A DNA stretch of 64,000 nt from an uncultured Bacilli bacterium. GTDB taxonomy: Bacteria > Bacillota_I > Bacilli_A > RF39 > UBA660. The stretch spans positions 1 through 64,000 of the forward strand of contig CAKOXP010000003.1 of NCBI GenBank assembly GCA_934130175.1, read 5' to 3'. The notes beneath the pieces were generated by a model. That model made no database searches and was not told the DNA's origin. It worked only from the letters and a program-made list of their open reading frames with translations. Positions 42,049-51,210 of this stretch are shown piece by piece; positions within the stretch are counted from its first letter, which is position 1; each line of letters opens with the position of its first letter. Position numbers and translations under genes: made by a program.

Positions 42049-42191
42049 GTTTTATTCAGGTTTTGCGATATTTCCTAAAAAAAACATATTATTTATGCTT
42101 GTAAAATTCTGTAATAAATGTCTAAAGTTATTATTATTGTATTTACTAATTCCATCATTTAAGTTAATCTAAGGATAGGAGAGTGAGAAAT

Positions 42192-43157
42192 GTGAAAAAA
42201 ATTTTGAATTATTGTTTATTTTTGTTAATATTAATGGTTTTTTCTTTAAGTAGTGTCAATGCAGAGGAAATATCCATTAAATCATTACCTAAGGAATTTG
42301 CATCTGATGATATTAAATATAGTATAGATAGTTTTGAAATCAAGGTTTATGATGCTTCAAATAATGCAGACGGAAATTCCAAATATTTTACAGATAAGCA
42401 AGTTTTATATACTATTCCTATAACAGGTGATGATTTAACCATAAATCCTGTTATAACAAAATCTAAATTATATGAAGTTCCTGCAACGTTTGTTAAACTT
42501 AATTTAAGTATTGATAATAGTAAGATTATACAGTTAGTAAAAGAAAAAATTCCAAATACTACAGATGATGCAACTTATATTTTTGAAGTTGTTGCTAATT
42601 ATAAAATAAATGAAGTACCAAATGAATACAAATATTATGCTCGTCTTAACTTATTTGATCTTATGCTATCTATTTTTGGAAATTCAAATGTAGACGCTTT
42701 AAAAAATATCACATTAAATAATACAACAACTCAAATTATTAATATTGGTGGAATAATCAGGGAGAATGGTAAAGAAGAAACATACTATGGTAATTCAGTT
42801 AATGAAAAAGGTGAGGATGTTTCAACAGCTTCAGGAGCAATGTTGGACTATGCGGTTTTATCCAAAAAAGAGCCAATTATTTCAAGTGAAAATGATACAA
42901 CAGACAGTTATATATTTATGTTGCATGACATGGATAATATAGAAAAAGTATTATCTGATTATCAAAAATCATTTGAAGAAAACAAAGATGAATTTATTAA
43001 TAATGATGATGATAATAAGGATAATTCCCAACAAGTAAAGGTAGATGATACAGGAATTAATATTTCTATTGTTGGATATGGAATAGGAGCATTTATTATG
43101 ATCCTTGGAATAACAGTTATAGTCAATACCATTTGGGTTAATAAAAAGAATTCATAG
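42192..43157 (+). CDS. Secreted or surface protein with C-terminal membrane anchor
   Basis: 321 residues from GTG 42192, 10 bases after GGAGAG; GTG 42183 lies too close to it. Signal peptide (ILNYCLFLLILMVFSLSSVNA, about 3-23). The rest is a beta-rich ectodomain with no recognised domain, then an acidic linker (DDDNKDNSQQ) and one membrane helix (GAFIMILGITVIVNTIWV) with KK behind it. The arrangement is a bitopic surface protein. No partner is obvious. Confidence 0.75.
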   Translation: MKKILNYCLFLLILMVFSLSSVNAEEISIKSLPKEFASDDIKYSIDSFEIKVYDASNNADGNSKYFTDKQVLYTIPITGDDLTINPVITKSKLYEVPATFVKLNLSIDNSKIIQLVKEKIPNTTDDATYIFEVVANYKINEVPNEYKYYARLNLFDLMLSIFGNSNVDALKNITLNNTTTQIINIGGIIRENGKEETYYGNSVNEKGEDVSTASGAMLDYAVLSKKEPIISSENDTTDSYIFMLHDMDNIEKVLSDYQKSFEENKDEFINNDDDNKDNSQQVKVDDTGINISIVGYGIGAFIMILGITVIVNTIWVNKKNS

Positions 43158-43169
43158 TTCTTTTTTTTT
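43143..43169 (+). terminator. Terminator of the 42192 gene
   Basis: Stem AAAAAGAA (43143-43150) with TTCTTTTT (43158-43165), T run to 43169; overlaps the stop codon. Confidence 0.8.
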
Positions 43170-43250
43170 ACCATTTTTTACAATTTTCGAAAAGTTGTAG
43201 AAAATTAATTCTTGATGTGGTAAAATTATCTATGATAAGAGGTGTATAAT

Positions 43251-44963
43251 ATGGAAGGACAAATATTAGTAATTATAACGACTGCAATTATATGTTTGAT
43301 AATAACTATATTATGGTTTCTTTTTGTTAGACGCCAAGAGAAAAAGATTTATGTAAATAAAGCCAAAGAGTTAGAAGTAGATAAAAACTTAATTACAAGT
43401 ACACCAATTTTACTTGAATTATCTAAAATAGAGCCAATTATTAAAAATGAAATGATGGAAGAAAAATATGATAATTGGCAAGCAAAATTTATATCTATCA
43501 AAGAAAATGACATTATGAAAATAGATGATTTATTGATAGATTTAGATGTACTTCTAGAAAAAAAAGAATTTAAAAATGCGACTAGTAAGATAGCATCTAT
43601 TGAATTAGAAATTTATAAGACAAAAGAAAAGACTGATAACTTACTTGATGAAATCAAAGAAATAACTTTGAGTGAGGAAAAATATCGTAGTATTGTTACT
43701 AAATTAAAAGCAAAATATCGTAGATTGAATGCTGAATATCAAAAACATAAAAATTTATATGATGATATGCAAGAAGCTATTGATTTACAACTTGAAAATA
43801 TAGAAAAGAACTTCCTAGATTTTGAAAAAGTAATGGAAAAAAATGATTATACTGAAGTTGTACATATTGTTAAAGCACTTGATGCTATGATTGATCACAT
43901 GCAGATAATTGTTGATGAAACTCCAGATGTTCTATTAATGGCTAAACAGTTAATCCCAAAACGTATCAAAGAAATTCAAGATGTATATGATAATATGACA
44001 AATGAAGGTTATCCGCTTGATTATTTAAATATTCCTTATAATATAGAAGAATCACAAAAAAATATTGGTAAAATCCTAGATAAAGTAAAAATCCTTAATC
44101 TAGAAGATTGTATGTTTGAATTAAAAACTATCTTAGATTATTTAGATTCACTATTTGTTGATTTTGAAAAAGAAAGATTAAGTAAAAAGGTTTATGAAGA
44201 AATAGAAAATGATTTCAATAAAAAAATTACTAAGACAAATAAAATAGTAGAAGAACTTTTTCTTCAATTAGATGATATTAAGAATATGTATGATTTGAAT
44301 GAAAAAGATTTAGAAACTATCAATGAGGTTAAAAAAACTTTAGTAGTAATTAATGATGATTACAAAAATATTACTGGTAAAGTTGGAGCTGAATCTTGTC
44401 CTTATTCTATGCTTCAAAAAGATATTGAAGAGTTAATGAATAGATTGAAAGTTATGGAAGAAGATTTAGATAGAGCTTTAAAATCACTTGGTAATTTACA
44501 TGATGATGAAGAACGTGCCAGAGAACAATTAAAAGATATTGAACAATTCCTAAAAGCTTCTAAAGAAAAGATGCGTAGTTATAAATTACCAATTATATCT
44601 GATAATTACTTTGTAGAATTAAAAGAAGCAAATGAAGCTATTTTAGAAGTTATTAAAGAATTAGAAAGAAAACCAATAGTTATAAAAACATTAAATACAA
44701 GAGTTGATACAGCAAGAGATTTAGTATTAAAATTATATAACACTACTAATGAAATGATAAAAACAGCTACTCTAGCTGAAAAGTGTATTGTTTATAGTAA
44801 TAGATACCGCGCATATTATGATGAGGTTGAAACAGGACTAAAAAAAGCAGAAGCTTATTTCTATAAAGGTGAATATAAGAAATCACTTGATACTGTTTTA
44901 AAGACTTGTGCTTTAGTAGATGATGGTATTTATAAAAAAATGTTAGCTATTTACGATAATTAA
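43251..44963 (+). CDS. ezrA: Septation ring formation regulator EzrA
   Basis: 570 residues (B. subtilis EzrA is 562). The start ATG 43251 follows AGAGGTG; the frame opens nine bases earlier. A short extracellular end and one membrane helix (ILVIITTAIICLIITILWFL), then long spectrin-like antiparallel coiled coils. Segments such as KLKAKYRRLNAEYQKHKNLYD and GNLHDDEERAREQLKDIEQF are characteristic. EzrA anchors to the membrane and limits FtsZ ring formation. Confidence 0.92.
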   Translation: MEGQILVIITTAIICLIITILWFLFVRRQEKKIYVNKAKELEVDKNLITSTPILLELSKIEPIIKNEMMEEKYDNWQAKFISIKENDIMKIDDLLIDLDVLLEKKEFKNATSKIASIELEIYKTKEKTDNLLDEIKEITLSEEKYRSIVTKLKAKYRRLNAEYQKHKNLYDDMQEAIDLQLENIEKNFLDFEKVMEKNDYTEVVHIVKALDAMIDHMQIIVDETPDVLLMAKQLIPKRIKEIQDVYDNMTNEGYPLDYLNIPYNIEESQKNIGKILDKVKILNLEDCMFELKTILDYLDSLFVDFEKERLSKKVYEEIENDFNKKITKTNKIVEELFLQLDDIKNMYDLNEKDLETINEVKKTLVVINDDYKNITGKVGAESCPYSMLQKDIEELMNRLKVMEEDLDRALKSLGNLHDDEERAREQLKDIEQFLKASKEKMRSYKLPIISDNYFVELKEANEAILEVIKELERKPIVIKTLNTRVDTARDLVLKLYNTTNEMIKTATLAEKCIVYSNRYRAYYDEVETGLKKAEAYFYKGEYKKSLDTVLKTCALVDDGIYKKMLAIYDN

Positions 44964-44996
44964 TCTGCATGATTACATGTAGATTTTTCTTTTTTT
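44962..44996 (+). terminator. Terminator after ezrA
   Basis: Ten-base stem with one G-T pair (44962-44971 with 44976-44985), then T-rich to 44996. Confidence 0.85.
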
Positions 44997-45040
44997 AGAA
45001 ATAAAATTATGTTAAAATATAGATGTTTGGAGTGAAGTAT

Positions 45041-46228
45041 ATGGATAAAGTTATATTAATTAAATATGGAGAACTTACAACTAAAAAACAAAACCGTAAT
45101 TTTTTTGTAAATACTTTATATAATAATATTAAAAATAAATTAAAAAATTATGATGTAAAAATTAAAAAAGATATTTCTAGAATGTATATAGAATTTAAAG
45201 ATGAAGAATTAGATGATATCAAAGATGTTATTAATCATATCTTTGGTATCCATATGTATCATATTGCGACAATTGTAGATACTAATATAGATACTATTAA
45301 AGAAAAATTGCTTGAAATGATGAAAAGCGAAGACTTTAAAACTTTTAAAATCGAAACAAAGAGAAGTGATAAGAGTTTTCCTTATAGAAGCACTGAAATA
45401 AATCCAATGTTAGGTTCATATTTATTAAAAAATATTGAGAATATAAAAGTTGATGTTCACAATCCTGATATTTTAGTAAATGTAGAAGTTAGAGAGTATC
45501 ATTCTTATATATATACTAAAGGATATAAAGGTTGTGGTGGATATCCAACAGGTGTTCAAAATAAAGCAATGCTTATGTTGAGTGGAGGAATTGATTCTCC
45601 AGTTGCAGGATATCTTGCTATGAAACGTGGTATAAAACTAGATGCAGTTTACTTTGAAGCAATTCCACATACAAGTATAGAAGCTCGTAATAAAGTAATA
45701 GAACTTACGAAAAAACTTTCTAAATATACAGATAGTATCAATTTGCATATTGTTAATTTTACAAAAATACAAGAAGAAATTTATAAAAAAGCAAATCCAA
45801 ATTATTGTATTACAATTATGCGTCGAATGATGTATCGTATTATGGAAAAACTTGCTATTAAAAATCATGCACTAGCAATAGTAAATGGAGAAAGTGTTGG
45901 ACAAGTAGCATCTCAGACATTAACAAGTATGAATGTTATAAATAGTGTTACTAATATGCCAGTGATTAGACCTGTTGCGTGTTTAGATAAATTAGAAATT
46001 ATGGAAATTGCTAGAAAAATAAATACATATGAAACTAGCATTTTACCATATGAAGATTGTTGTACTGTGTTTGTTCCTAAACATCCAGTAATAAATCCTA
46101 AATTAGAAGATGCTCTAAAAATGGAAGAAAGAATTGATTATGAACAAATGATTAATGAAGCAGTAGAAGATGTTTATACTATTAAAGTTTCAGATAGTAT
46201 AGATGAAAAATTTAAAAATTTATTATAG
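45041..46228 (+). CDS. thiI: tRNA 4-thiouridine synthetase ThiI, without rhodanese domain
   Basis: 395 residues from ATG 45041 (TGGAGTGAAG before it; longer frame begins at 45023). THUMP domain in the first half (DISRMYIEFKDEE... and HIFGIHMYHIA), then the PP-loop ATPase with LSGGIDSPVAGYL near 185, and SVGQVASQTL and EDCCTVFVPKHP further on. The C-terminal rhodanese domain seen in E. coli ThiI is absent, as in most Bacillota. It forms s4U8 in tRNA using sulfur from a cysteine desulfurase; no such gene adjoins it. Confidence 0.93.
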   Translation: MDKVILIKYGELTTKKQNRNFFVNTLYNNIKNKLKNYDVKIKKDISRMYIEFKDEELDDIKDVINHIFGIHMYHIATIVDTNIDTIKEKLLEMMKSEDFKTFKIETKRSDKSFPYRSTEINPMLGSYLLKNIENIKVDVHNPDILVNVEVREYHSYIYTKGYKGCGGYPTGVQNKAMLMLSGGIDSPVAGYLAMKRGIKLDAVYFEAIPHTSIEARNKVIELTKKLSKYTDSINLHIVNFTKIQEEIYKKANPNYCITIMRRMMYRIMEKLAIKNHALAIVNGESVGQVASQTLTSMNVINSVTNMPVIRPVACLDKLEIMEIARKINTYETSILPYEDCCTVFVPKHPVINPKLEDALKMEERIDYEQMINEAVEDVYTIKVSDSIDEKFKNLL

Positions 46229-46252
46229 GTATAAATTACCAATTAATTTTAT

Positions 46253-46281
46253 GTATGAATTTTAATTTATTTCACAATCTA
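46253..46281 (+). promoter_or_regulatory. Candidate SigG promoter of the SASP gene
   Basis: GTATG (46253-46257), 17 bases, CAATCTA (46275-46281). SigG boxes are GnATR and CATnnTA; the -10 differs at one place. Position and gene make it likely. Confidence 0.5.
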
Positions 46282-46302
46282 TAAGTGTAGGAGGTGAAAT
46301 AA

Positions 46303-46515
46303 ATGACTAACTCAAATAACTCAAGTATGAAAATGAGAGTTCCAGGAGCTAAACAAGCTATCGATAAAATGAAATATGAAATAGCTAATGAATTAGGTGT
46401 AAATTTAGGACCAGATGCTACTTCTCGTGCAAACGGATCAGTTGGTGGTGAAATTACAAGACGTTTAGTTCAAAATGGACTTAACCAAGTAAGTGGAAGC
46501 TATATCAATAAGTAA
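46303..46515 (+). CDS. Alpha/beta-type small acid-soluble spore protein
   Basis: 70 residues. The two family helices are intact: [20 protein letters not shown] and [20 protein letters not shown]. The GPR protease site is YEIA. These proteins coat the spore chromosome and protect DNA from UV. Made in the forespore. AGGAGGTG stands before ATG. It has a strong terminator downstream. It shows that the organism makes endospores or descends closely from ones that do. Confidence 0.97.
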   Translation: MTNSNNSSMKMRVPGAKQAIDKMKYEIANELGVNLGPDATSRANGSVGGEITRRLVQNGLNQVSGSYINK

Positions 46516-46524
46516 GTATAGCTT

Positions 46525-46556
46525 AAAAGATAGACCTTAGGGCCTATCTTTTGTTT
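46525..46556 (+). terminator. Terminator after the SASP gene
   Basis: Nine-base stem AAAAGATAG (46525-46533) with CTATCTTTT (46544-46552), T-rich to 46556. Confidence 0.85.
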
Positions 46557-46698
46557 TGAAAATAAATTTAATTTATTATAATTTTTGACTTTATATGATT
46601 TCAAAATTTTCCTGAGAATAAGTTTTTAAAAAGTAATATATTATACTGAGATTTTAAAAAATATAAAATTAATACCTATTAATTACGGAAAAGTAGGC

Positions 46699-46766
46699 TC
46701 TTTCTGCAATAATATAAGTAGAAAGAAGTTTATTTTTTTGCCCTCTTTCTTAATAAACTTCTTTTT
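46699..46766 (+). promoter_or_regulatory. Leader with two competing hairpins (possible attenuator)
   Basis: A strong terminator-like hairpin has a 13-base stem AAAGAAGTTTATT (46722-46734) with AATAAACTTCTTT (46752-46764), and T beyond. Its 5' arm overlaps an earlier helix, TCTTTCT (46699-46705) with AGAAAGA (46720-46726). The two cannot form together. Could also be only a leftover terminator. Upstream, 46557-46690 shows nothing recognisable. Confidence 0.4.
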
Positions 46767-46791
46767 AATAATAATTAAACAGGAGGAATAA

Positions 46792-47778
46792 ATGAATCAA
46801 GATAATTTAATAAAGCTAAAGGAGGATAATCATAAATCTTTATATGAACTTGGCGTGACACGTGAAAATATTGTTGAGTTAAAAAGAAAGATAACGAAGG
46901 GTGAAAAAATAAGTATTCTTTCAGATACAATGTTTTCTGCCATGTTTCAAAATGAAAATAGAATAAAATATTCAGCTAAATTTTTATCTTATTTTGTAGA
47001 TGTAAGTTATGAAGATTTACTAAAAAATATAAGATTAAGTAAGAATGTATCATCAAATGAAAAAGAGTATGATAAAGGAACTAGATGTGATTATGTGGCT
47101 AGATTTGGTAAGACTATACTAGGAATAGAAGTGAATAATAATTATAATATCGAAGTGATGGAACGTAATGTAGAATATGCTTATAAACAATATTCAGAAA
47201 AAATTGTAAGAGGAGGAATAAAAGATAAAGATGGAAAGAGTGTCTATGAATATAGTTAAACAATTCAGTTTAATCTAAATAATTTTTCATTTAAAGGAAA
47301 TGATAAAATAATAGATATATATGGAATACAAAATGATGATGGATTAAGATTAAATAATAAAATAATATTTGTCCAAATATATGTACCTAACTTAATGAAA
47401 AAATGTTATACTAAAAGCATAGAAAGTTTGGATGAAAGAGAAAAATACTTATATGCTTTAGTAGAACAAAATATATCCAAACTAGAAAAGTTAGGTGATG
47501 ATAATATTATGAAGGAATATATAAAAGAAGCAGAAGAAGTATGTTTTGATACAGGATTTGGTGAGTCTTATGATAAAGAAAGGGCTCTAAGAGAACAGGA
47601 ATACAATTACGGATTGGATGATGGGATAAAGGAAGGAATAAAGCAAGGTGTAGAAAAAGGTTCACTTGATAAATCTATTGAAATAGCAAAAAATCTTTTA
47701 CAAAATAATGTAGATATATCTATTATTTTAAAGTCTACAGGATTATCTAAAGAACAAATCGAAGAATTGAAAATTTAA
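46792..47778 (+). pseudogene. Rpn/PD-(D/E)XK transposase-like gene broken by one nonsense codon
   Basis: 329 codons in one frame, interrupted once, by TAA at 47257-47259. Codons 47260-47394 continue in frame without a stop (TIQFNLNNFSFKGNDKII...), then the frame goes on to 47778. N-terminal part: SDTMFSAMFQNENRIKYSAK, the DPVFK-like start of the family, and the core DYVARFGKTILGIEVN, with the aspartate and the E-x-N that takes the place of E-x-Q. The C-terminal part ends in the family's typical stuttering GIKEGIKQGVEKGS and LSKEQIEEL. Recombination-promoting Rpn-type nucleases. AGGAGG stands before ATG. Very recent inactivation is likely. Confidence 0.85.
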
Positions 47779-47830
47779 ACTTAAGTAAGTGCAGACTTAT
47801 TCTAAAAGAAAATCGTAAAAAATATTTTTA

Positions 47831-47858
47831 AGGGTATAACAATCTATACTCTTTTTTT
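47831..47858 (+). terminator. Terminator after the Rpn-like pseudogene
   Basis: Stem AGGGTATA (47831-47838) with TATACTCT (47845-47852), one G-T pair, T run to 47858. Confidence 0.8.
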
Positions 47859-47925
47859 CTGGTATTTATTTACTAGGAAAAATAAAAAAGATATAGTATA
47901 ATATTATAAGAAGGGAAGTGAATGT

Positions 47926-49125
47926 ATGAAAGTAATTTCTATTAATGCCGGAAGTAGTTCCTTAAAATTTAAATTATTTGACATGACAACAGAGGAAGTT
48001 ATTGCATCAGGATTATTTGAAAGAATAGGAATTGATGGAAGTTTTTATACAATTAAATATGGTAGTGAAAGTATAAGAGAGGATATTGAACTTCCAGACC
48101 AAACAACAGCAGTTCGTATTTTACTTGATAAGTTAATAGCCTTAGAAATTATTTCATCTTTAGAAGATATTAGTGGAATTGGACATCGTGTCGTTTCAGG
48201 TGGAGAAAAATATAAAGACTCTGTTTTAGTTACAGATCAAGTTATAGAAGATATTGAAGCAATGAAAGATTTTGCACCACTTCACAATGTTCAATCAGCA
48301 AAAGTTATGAGAGCATTTAAAGAGGTTTTACCAACTGTAGATATGGTAGCAATTTTTGATACAACATTCCATCAAACTATGAAGGAAGAAAACTTCTTAT
48401 ACCCAGTTCCATATGAGTGGTATACAAATTATAAGGTTCGTAAATATGGAGCACATGGAACAAGTTATCGTTATGTTGTTGAAGAAATGGAAAAAACACT
48501 TGGTAAGAAAGATATAAAAGCAATAATTTGCCATTTAGGTAGTGGAGCATCAATCGCCGCTGTTGAAAATGGTAAATCAGTTGATACATCAATGGGATTT
48601 ACACCAGTATCTGGTATTATGATGGCAACACGTGCAGGAGATATTGATCCTTCAATTATTACTTATATTATGGAAAAAGAAGGTAAAAATGCGTTAGAAG
48701 TTTTAGATGATTTAAATCATAATTCAGGAATGCTTGGATTTAGTGAAGTAAGTTCAGATTGCCGTGATATTGAACGTGAAATGCATGAAGGAAATGAAAG
48801 ATGCAAATTAACTCTAGAACTTTATTATAAGAGAATAGTTTCTTATATAGCATCATACTATTGCTTATTAAACAAAGCAGATATCATTGTATTTACTGGC
48901 GGTATAGGAGAAAATAGATCTCTTGTAAGATCAAATATTATTAATAAATTATCTTGTTTAGGTATTACTATTGATGAAGAGAAAAATAGTGAAGAAGATA
49001 ATCCTTTGAAAGGCAAGATTAGAAAGATTAGTACGGATTCATCTAGTATCCCAGTTTATGTAATTCCTACTAACGAAGAATTAGTTATGGCTAGAGATAC
49101 TTTAAGAATCGTAAATAATAGGTAA
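47926..49125 (+). CDS. ackA: Acetate kinase
   Basis: 399 residues, usual length. NAGSSSLKFKLF (6-17), GHRVVSGGEKYKDS, DTTFHQTMKEENFLYPVP, YGAHGTSYRYV and the C-terminal TGGIGENRSLVR are diagnostic. It makes ATP from acetyl phosphate. Start ATG 47926 after GGGAAGTG. No pta gene adjoins it; four bases separate it from nrnA. Confidence 0.98.
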   Translation: MKVISINAGSSSLKFKLFDMTTEEVIASGLFERIGIDGSFYTIKYGSESIREDIELPDQTTAVRILLDKLIALEIISSLEDISGIGHRVVSGGEKYKDSVLVTDQVIEDIEAMKDFAPLHNVQSAKVMRAFKEVLPTVDMVAIFDTTFHQTMKEENFLYPVPYEWYTNYKVRKYGAHGTSYRYVVEEMEKTLGKKDIKAIICHLGSGASIAAVENGKSVDTSMGFTPVSGIMMATRAGDIDPSIITYIMEKEGKNALEVLDDLNHNSGMLGFSEVSSDCRDIEREMHEGNERCKLTLELYYKRIVSYIASYYCLLNKADIIVFTGGIGENRSLVRSNIINKLSCLGITIDEEKNSEEDNPLKGKIRKISTDSSSIPVYVIPTNEELVMARDTLRIVNNR

Positions 49126-49129
49126 ATAT

Positions 49130-50089
49130 ATGTACAAAAAAATATTTAAAGAAATAAAGAAATATGATACTATTGTCATTGCTCGTCATATTGGAGTAGA
49201 CCCTGATGCTATGGCAAGCCAAATTGCATTTCGTGATTCCATTAAATTAACATTTCCAGAAAAGCGTGTTTTAGCTGTTGGTACTGGTAGTGCTAAATTT
49301 AGATATATTGGTAACTTAGATAAACTAGAAAACATAAATGATGCTTTATTAATAGTTGTTGATACGCCAGATAAAAGACGTGTTGATATTACATCATTTG
49401 ATGGATTTAGTGAAATGATTAAGATAGATCATCATCCATTTATAGAAAAGTTCTGTGATATAGAACTAATTGAAGATGATAGATCTTCAGCAGCAGAAAT
49501 AATTATGGAACTAATTAAAGATACTAAACTATTATGTAATGAAAATATTGCTAGAACTCTATTTATAGGTTTAGCTTCTGATTCAAATAGATTCCTATTT
49601 AATAGTTGTTCTGCAAATACCTTTAAGTTAGTTGGTGAATATCTAGAAGAATATAAATTTGATATGTATGATATTTATCAACAAATGTATGCAAGACCAT
49701 TAAAAGAAGTAAGATTAGAAGGATACATGTCTGAAAATATGGAAGTTACTAAACATGGTGTTGGCTATATGAAAGTTAGTGATGAAATTATCAATAAGTT
49801 TGAAGCAGATTCAGCTTCAGCTGGTAATGTTGTTAATAATTTCAATTTTATTGAAGGTGTTTATATCTGGCTTACTATTACAGAAGATGTTAAAAATGAA
49901 TATTATCGTATTTCAATCCGTTCACGCGGACCAGAAATTAATCAAGTAGCAGAAAAATATCATGGTGGCGGACATAAATTCGCTAGTGGTGTTAAATTAC
50001 AGACTATACAAGAAGCTATGTTACTTGTTGAAGATTTAGATAAAGCTTTAGAAAAATATTTAAAAGAGCAAGATAAAGGGGATGAATAA
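49130..50089 (+). CDS. nrnA: DHH/DHHA1 oligoribonuclease/pAp phosphatase (NrnA type)
   Basis: 319 residues. Metal-binding motifs: IARHIGVDPDAMASQ near 18, VVDTPD near 80, IKIDHHPF near 98 and the DSNRFLFN block. The DHHA1 half ends in HGGGHKFASG. These enzymes finish RNA decay of two- to five-base fragments and remove phosphate from pAp. The usual 'HxNPDGDA' is HIGVDPDA here. Overlaps the ysxC frame's ATG but not the chosen start. Confidence 0.92.
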   Translation: MYKKIFKEIKKYDTIVIARHIGVDPDAMASQIAFRDSIKLTFPEKRVLAVGTGSAKFRYIGNLDKLENINDALLIVVDTPDKRRVDITSFDGFSEMIKIDHHPFIEKFCDIELIEDDRSSAAEIIMELIKDTKLLCNENIARTLFIGLASDSNRFLFNSCSANTFKLVGEYLEEYKFDMYDIYQQMYARPLKEVRLEGYMSENMEVTKHGVGYMKVSDEIINKFEADSASAGNVVNNFNFIEGVYIWLTITEDVKNEYYRISIRSRGPEINQVAEKYHGGGHKFASGVKLQTIQEAMLLVEDLDKALEKYLKEQDKGDE

Positions 50090-50090
50090 T

Positions 50091-50690
50091 ATGGATATAA
50101 AGAAATGTGAATTAGAAGTTATTGCGACAAGAAGAAGTCAATATCCAGAAAGAATGAAACCAGAATTCTTATTAGTAGGAAGAAGTAATGTAGGTAAAAG
50201 TAGTTTTATTAATACAATTTTATCTCGTAAGAATTTAGCTTATACTTCTTCTCGTCCTGGTAAAACTCAAACTCTAAATTTTTACTCTGTAAACGATGCA
50301 TTTTATTTAATAGATGTTCCTGGTTATGGTTATGCGCAAGTAGATAAAAAAACACAAGCTAAATTTGGAATGATGATAGAAGAGTATCTTGAAAAAAGAG
50401 AACAATTAAAAAGAGTTTTCATGTTAGTAGACTTTAGACATAAACCATCAGAAGATGATGTGTTGATGTATAATTTTCTAAAATATTATAAAGTTCCTGT
50501 AACAATAATTGCAACTAAGGCAGATAAAATAGGTGGAAGTAAAAAAGATAAGTGTTTGAAATTAATTTTAGATACACTAGATTTAGTAGTAGGTGATGAC
50601 TTAATAGTTTTCTCTAGTGTTACTAAATTAGGAGTAAAAGAAGTTCATCAGAAATTAGAAGAGTTAAGTGGAGAAGAAGAAACCATTTAA
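50091..50690 (+). CDS. ysxC: Ribosome biogenesis GTPase YsxC/EngB
   Basis: 199 residues from ATG 50091, nine bases after AAAGGGG; an earlier ATG at 50082 touches that site. G1 GRSNVGKSSFIN, G3 DVPGYG, G4 TKADKI and G5 SSVTKLG are all visible. It helps to assemble the 50S subunit. nrnA overlaps the alternative start only. Confidence 0.95.
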   Translation: MDIKKCELEVIATRRSQYPERMKPEFLLVGRSNVGKSSFINTILSRKNLAYTSSRPGKTQTLNFYSVNDAFYLIDVPGYGYAQVDKKTQAKFGMMIEEYLEKREQLKRVFMLVDFRHKPSEDDVLMYNFLKYYKVPVTIIATKADKIGGSKKDKCLKLILDTLDLVVGDDLIVFSSVTKLGVKEVHQKLEELSGEEETI

Positions 50691-50699
50691 CTCTTTTTT
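50659..50699 (+). terminator. Terminator after ysxC
   Basis: Eight-base stem AGAGTTAA (50660-50667) with TTAACTCT (50687-50694), 19-base loop, T run to 50699. Confidence 0.6.
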
Positions 50700-50723
50700 C
50701 ATACAATACTGTAGGTGAAGTTA

Positions 50724-51185
50724 ATGAAAATAGAAAGAATTAATGACGATGATTTAGATATCTACGTAAATCCATATAACTTCAAGTTAGTAGCGTGTTA
50801 TGATAAAGATTCTCTAGTAAAATTCATTAAAGATATTCTAACAAAAATAGATATTAGATATAAAATTAATTGGTGTGGATTCTATAAAATAAAGGCCTAC
50901 TTTAATAGTAAAGTTGGAATGTTTTTAAATGTAATTAAAATAGATGATAACGATTTTAATAATGAAGCAGATTATAGAATTATTCTTTTTAGAAATGATA
51001 AATTTCTATTTGAAACTGATGACTATGATATTATAAAAGATAAAAAGAATATTAGGTTTTATAATAATTTATTCTATATTGATGTTGAAGATATTGACGA
51101 TATTATTCCATTTATTGATATGGGAAGAATTATCTATGGGGATGAGTCAAAGAAAATTTTATTACAAGCAAAAAATCTAAAATAA
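50724..51185 (+). CDS. Hypothetical protein with MecA-like start
   Basis: 153 residues from ATG 50724 after AGGTGA. MKIERINDDDLDIYV resembles the first strand of MecA adaptors (MKIERIN...), but the remaining sequence does not clearly match. The C-terminal half is a mix of strands and acidic turns (DDYDIIKDKKNIRFYNNLF). Cytoplasmic, no membrane segment. I cannot assign a function; a MecA relation is a weak guess. Confidence 0.55.
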   Translation: MKIERINDDDLDIYVNPYNFKLVACYDKDSLVKFIKDILTKIDIRYKINWCGFYKIKAYFNSKVGMFLNVIKIDDNDFNNEADYRIILFRNDKFLFETDDYDIIKDKKNIRFYNNLFYIDVEDIDDIIPFIDMGRIIYGDESKKILLQAKNLK

Positions 51186-51210
51186 AAAAAAGAGTCGTTA
51201 AACTCTTTAA
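51184..51210 (-). terminator. Terminator after spoIVA
   Basis: Minus-strand stem AAAGAGT/ACTCTTT (51208-51202 with 51195-51189) and a T run from the A run at 51184-51190. Confidence 0.8.
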
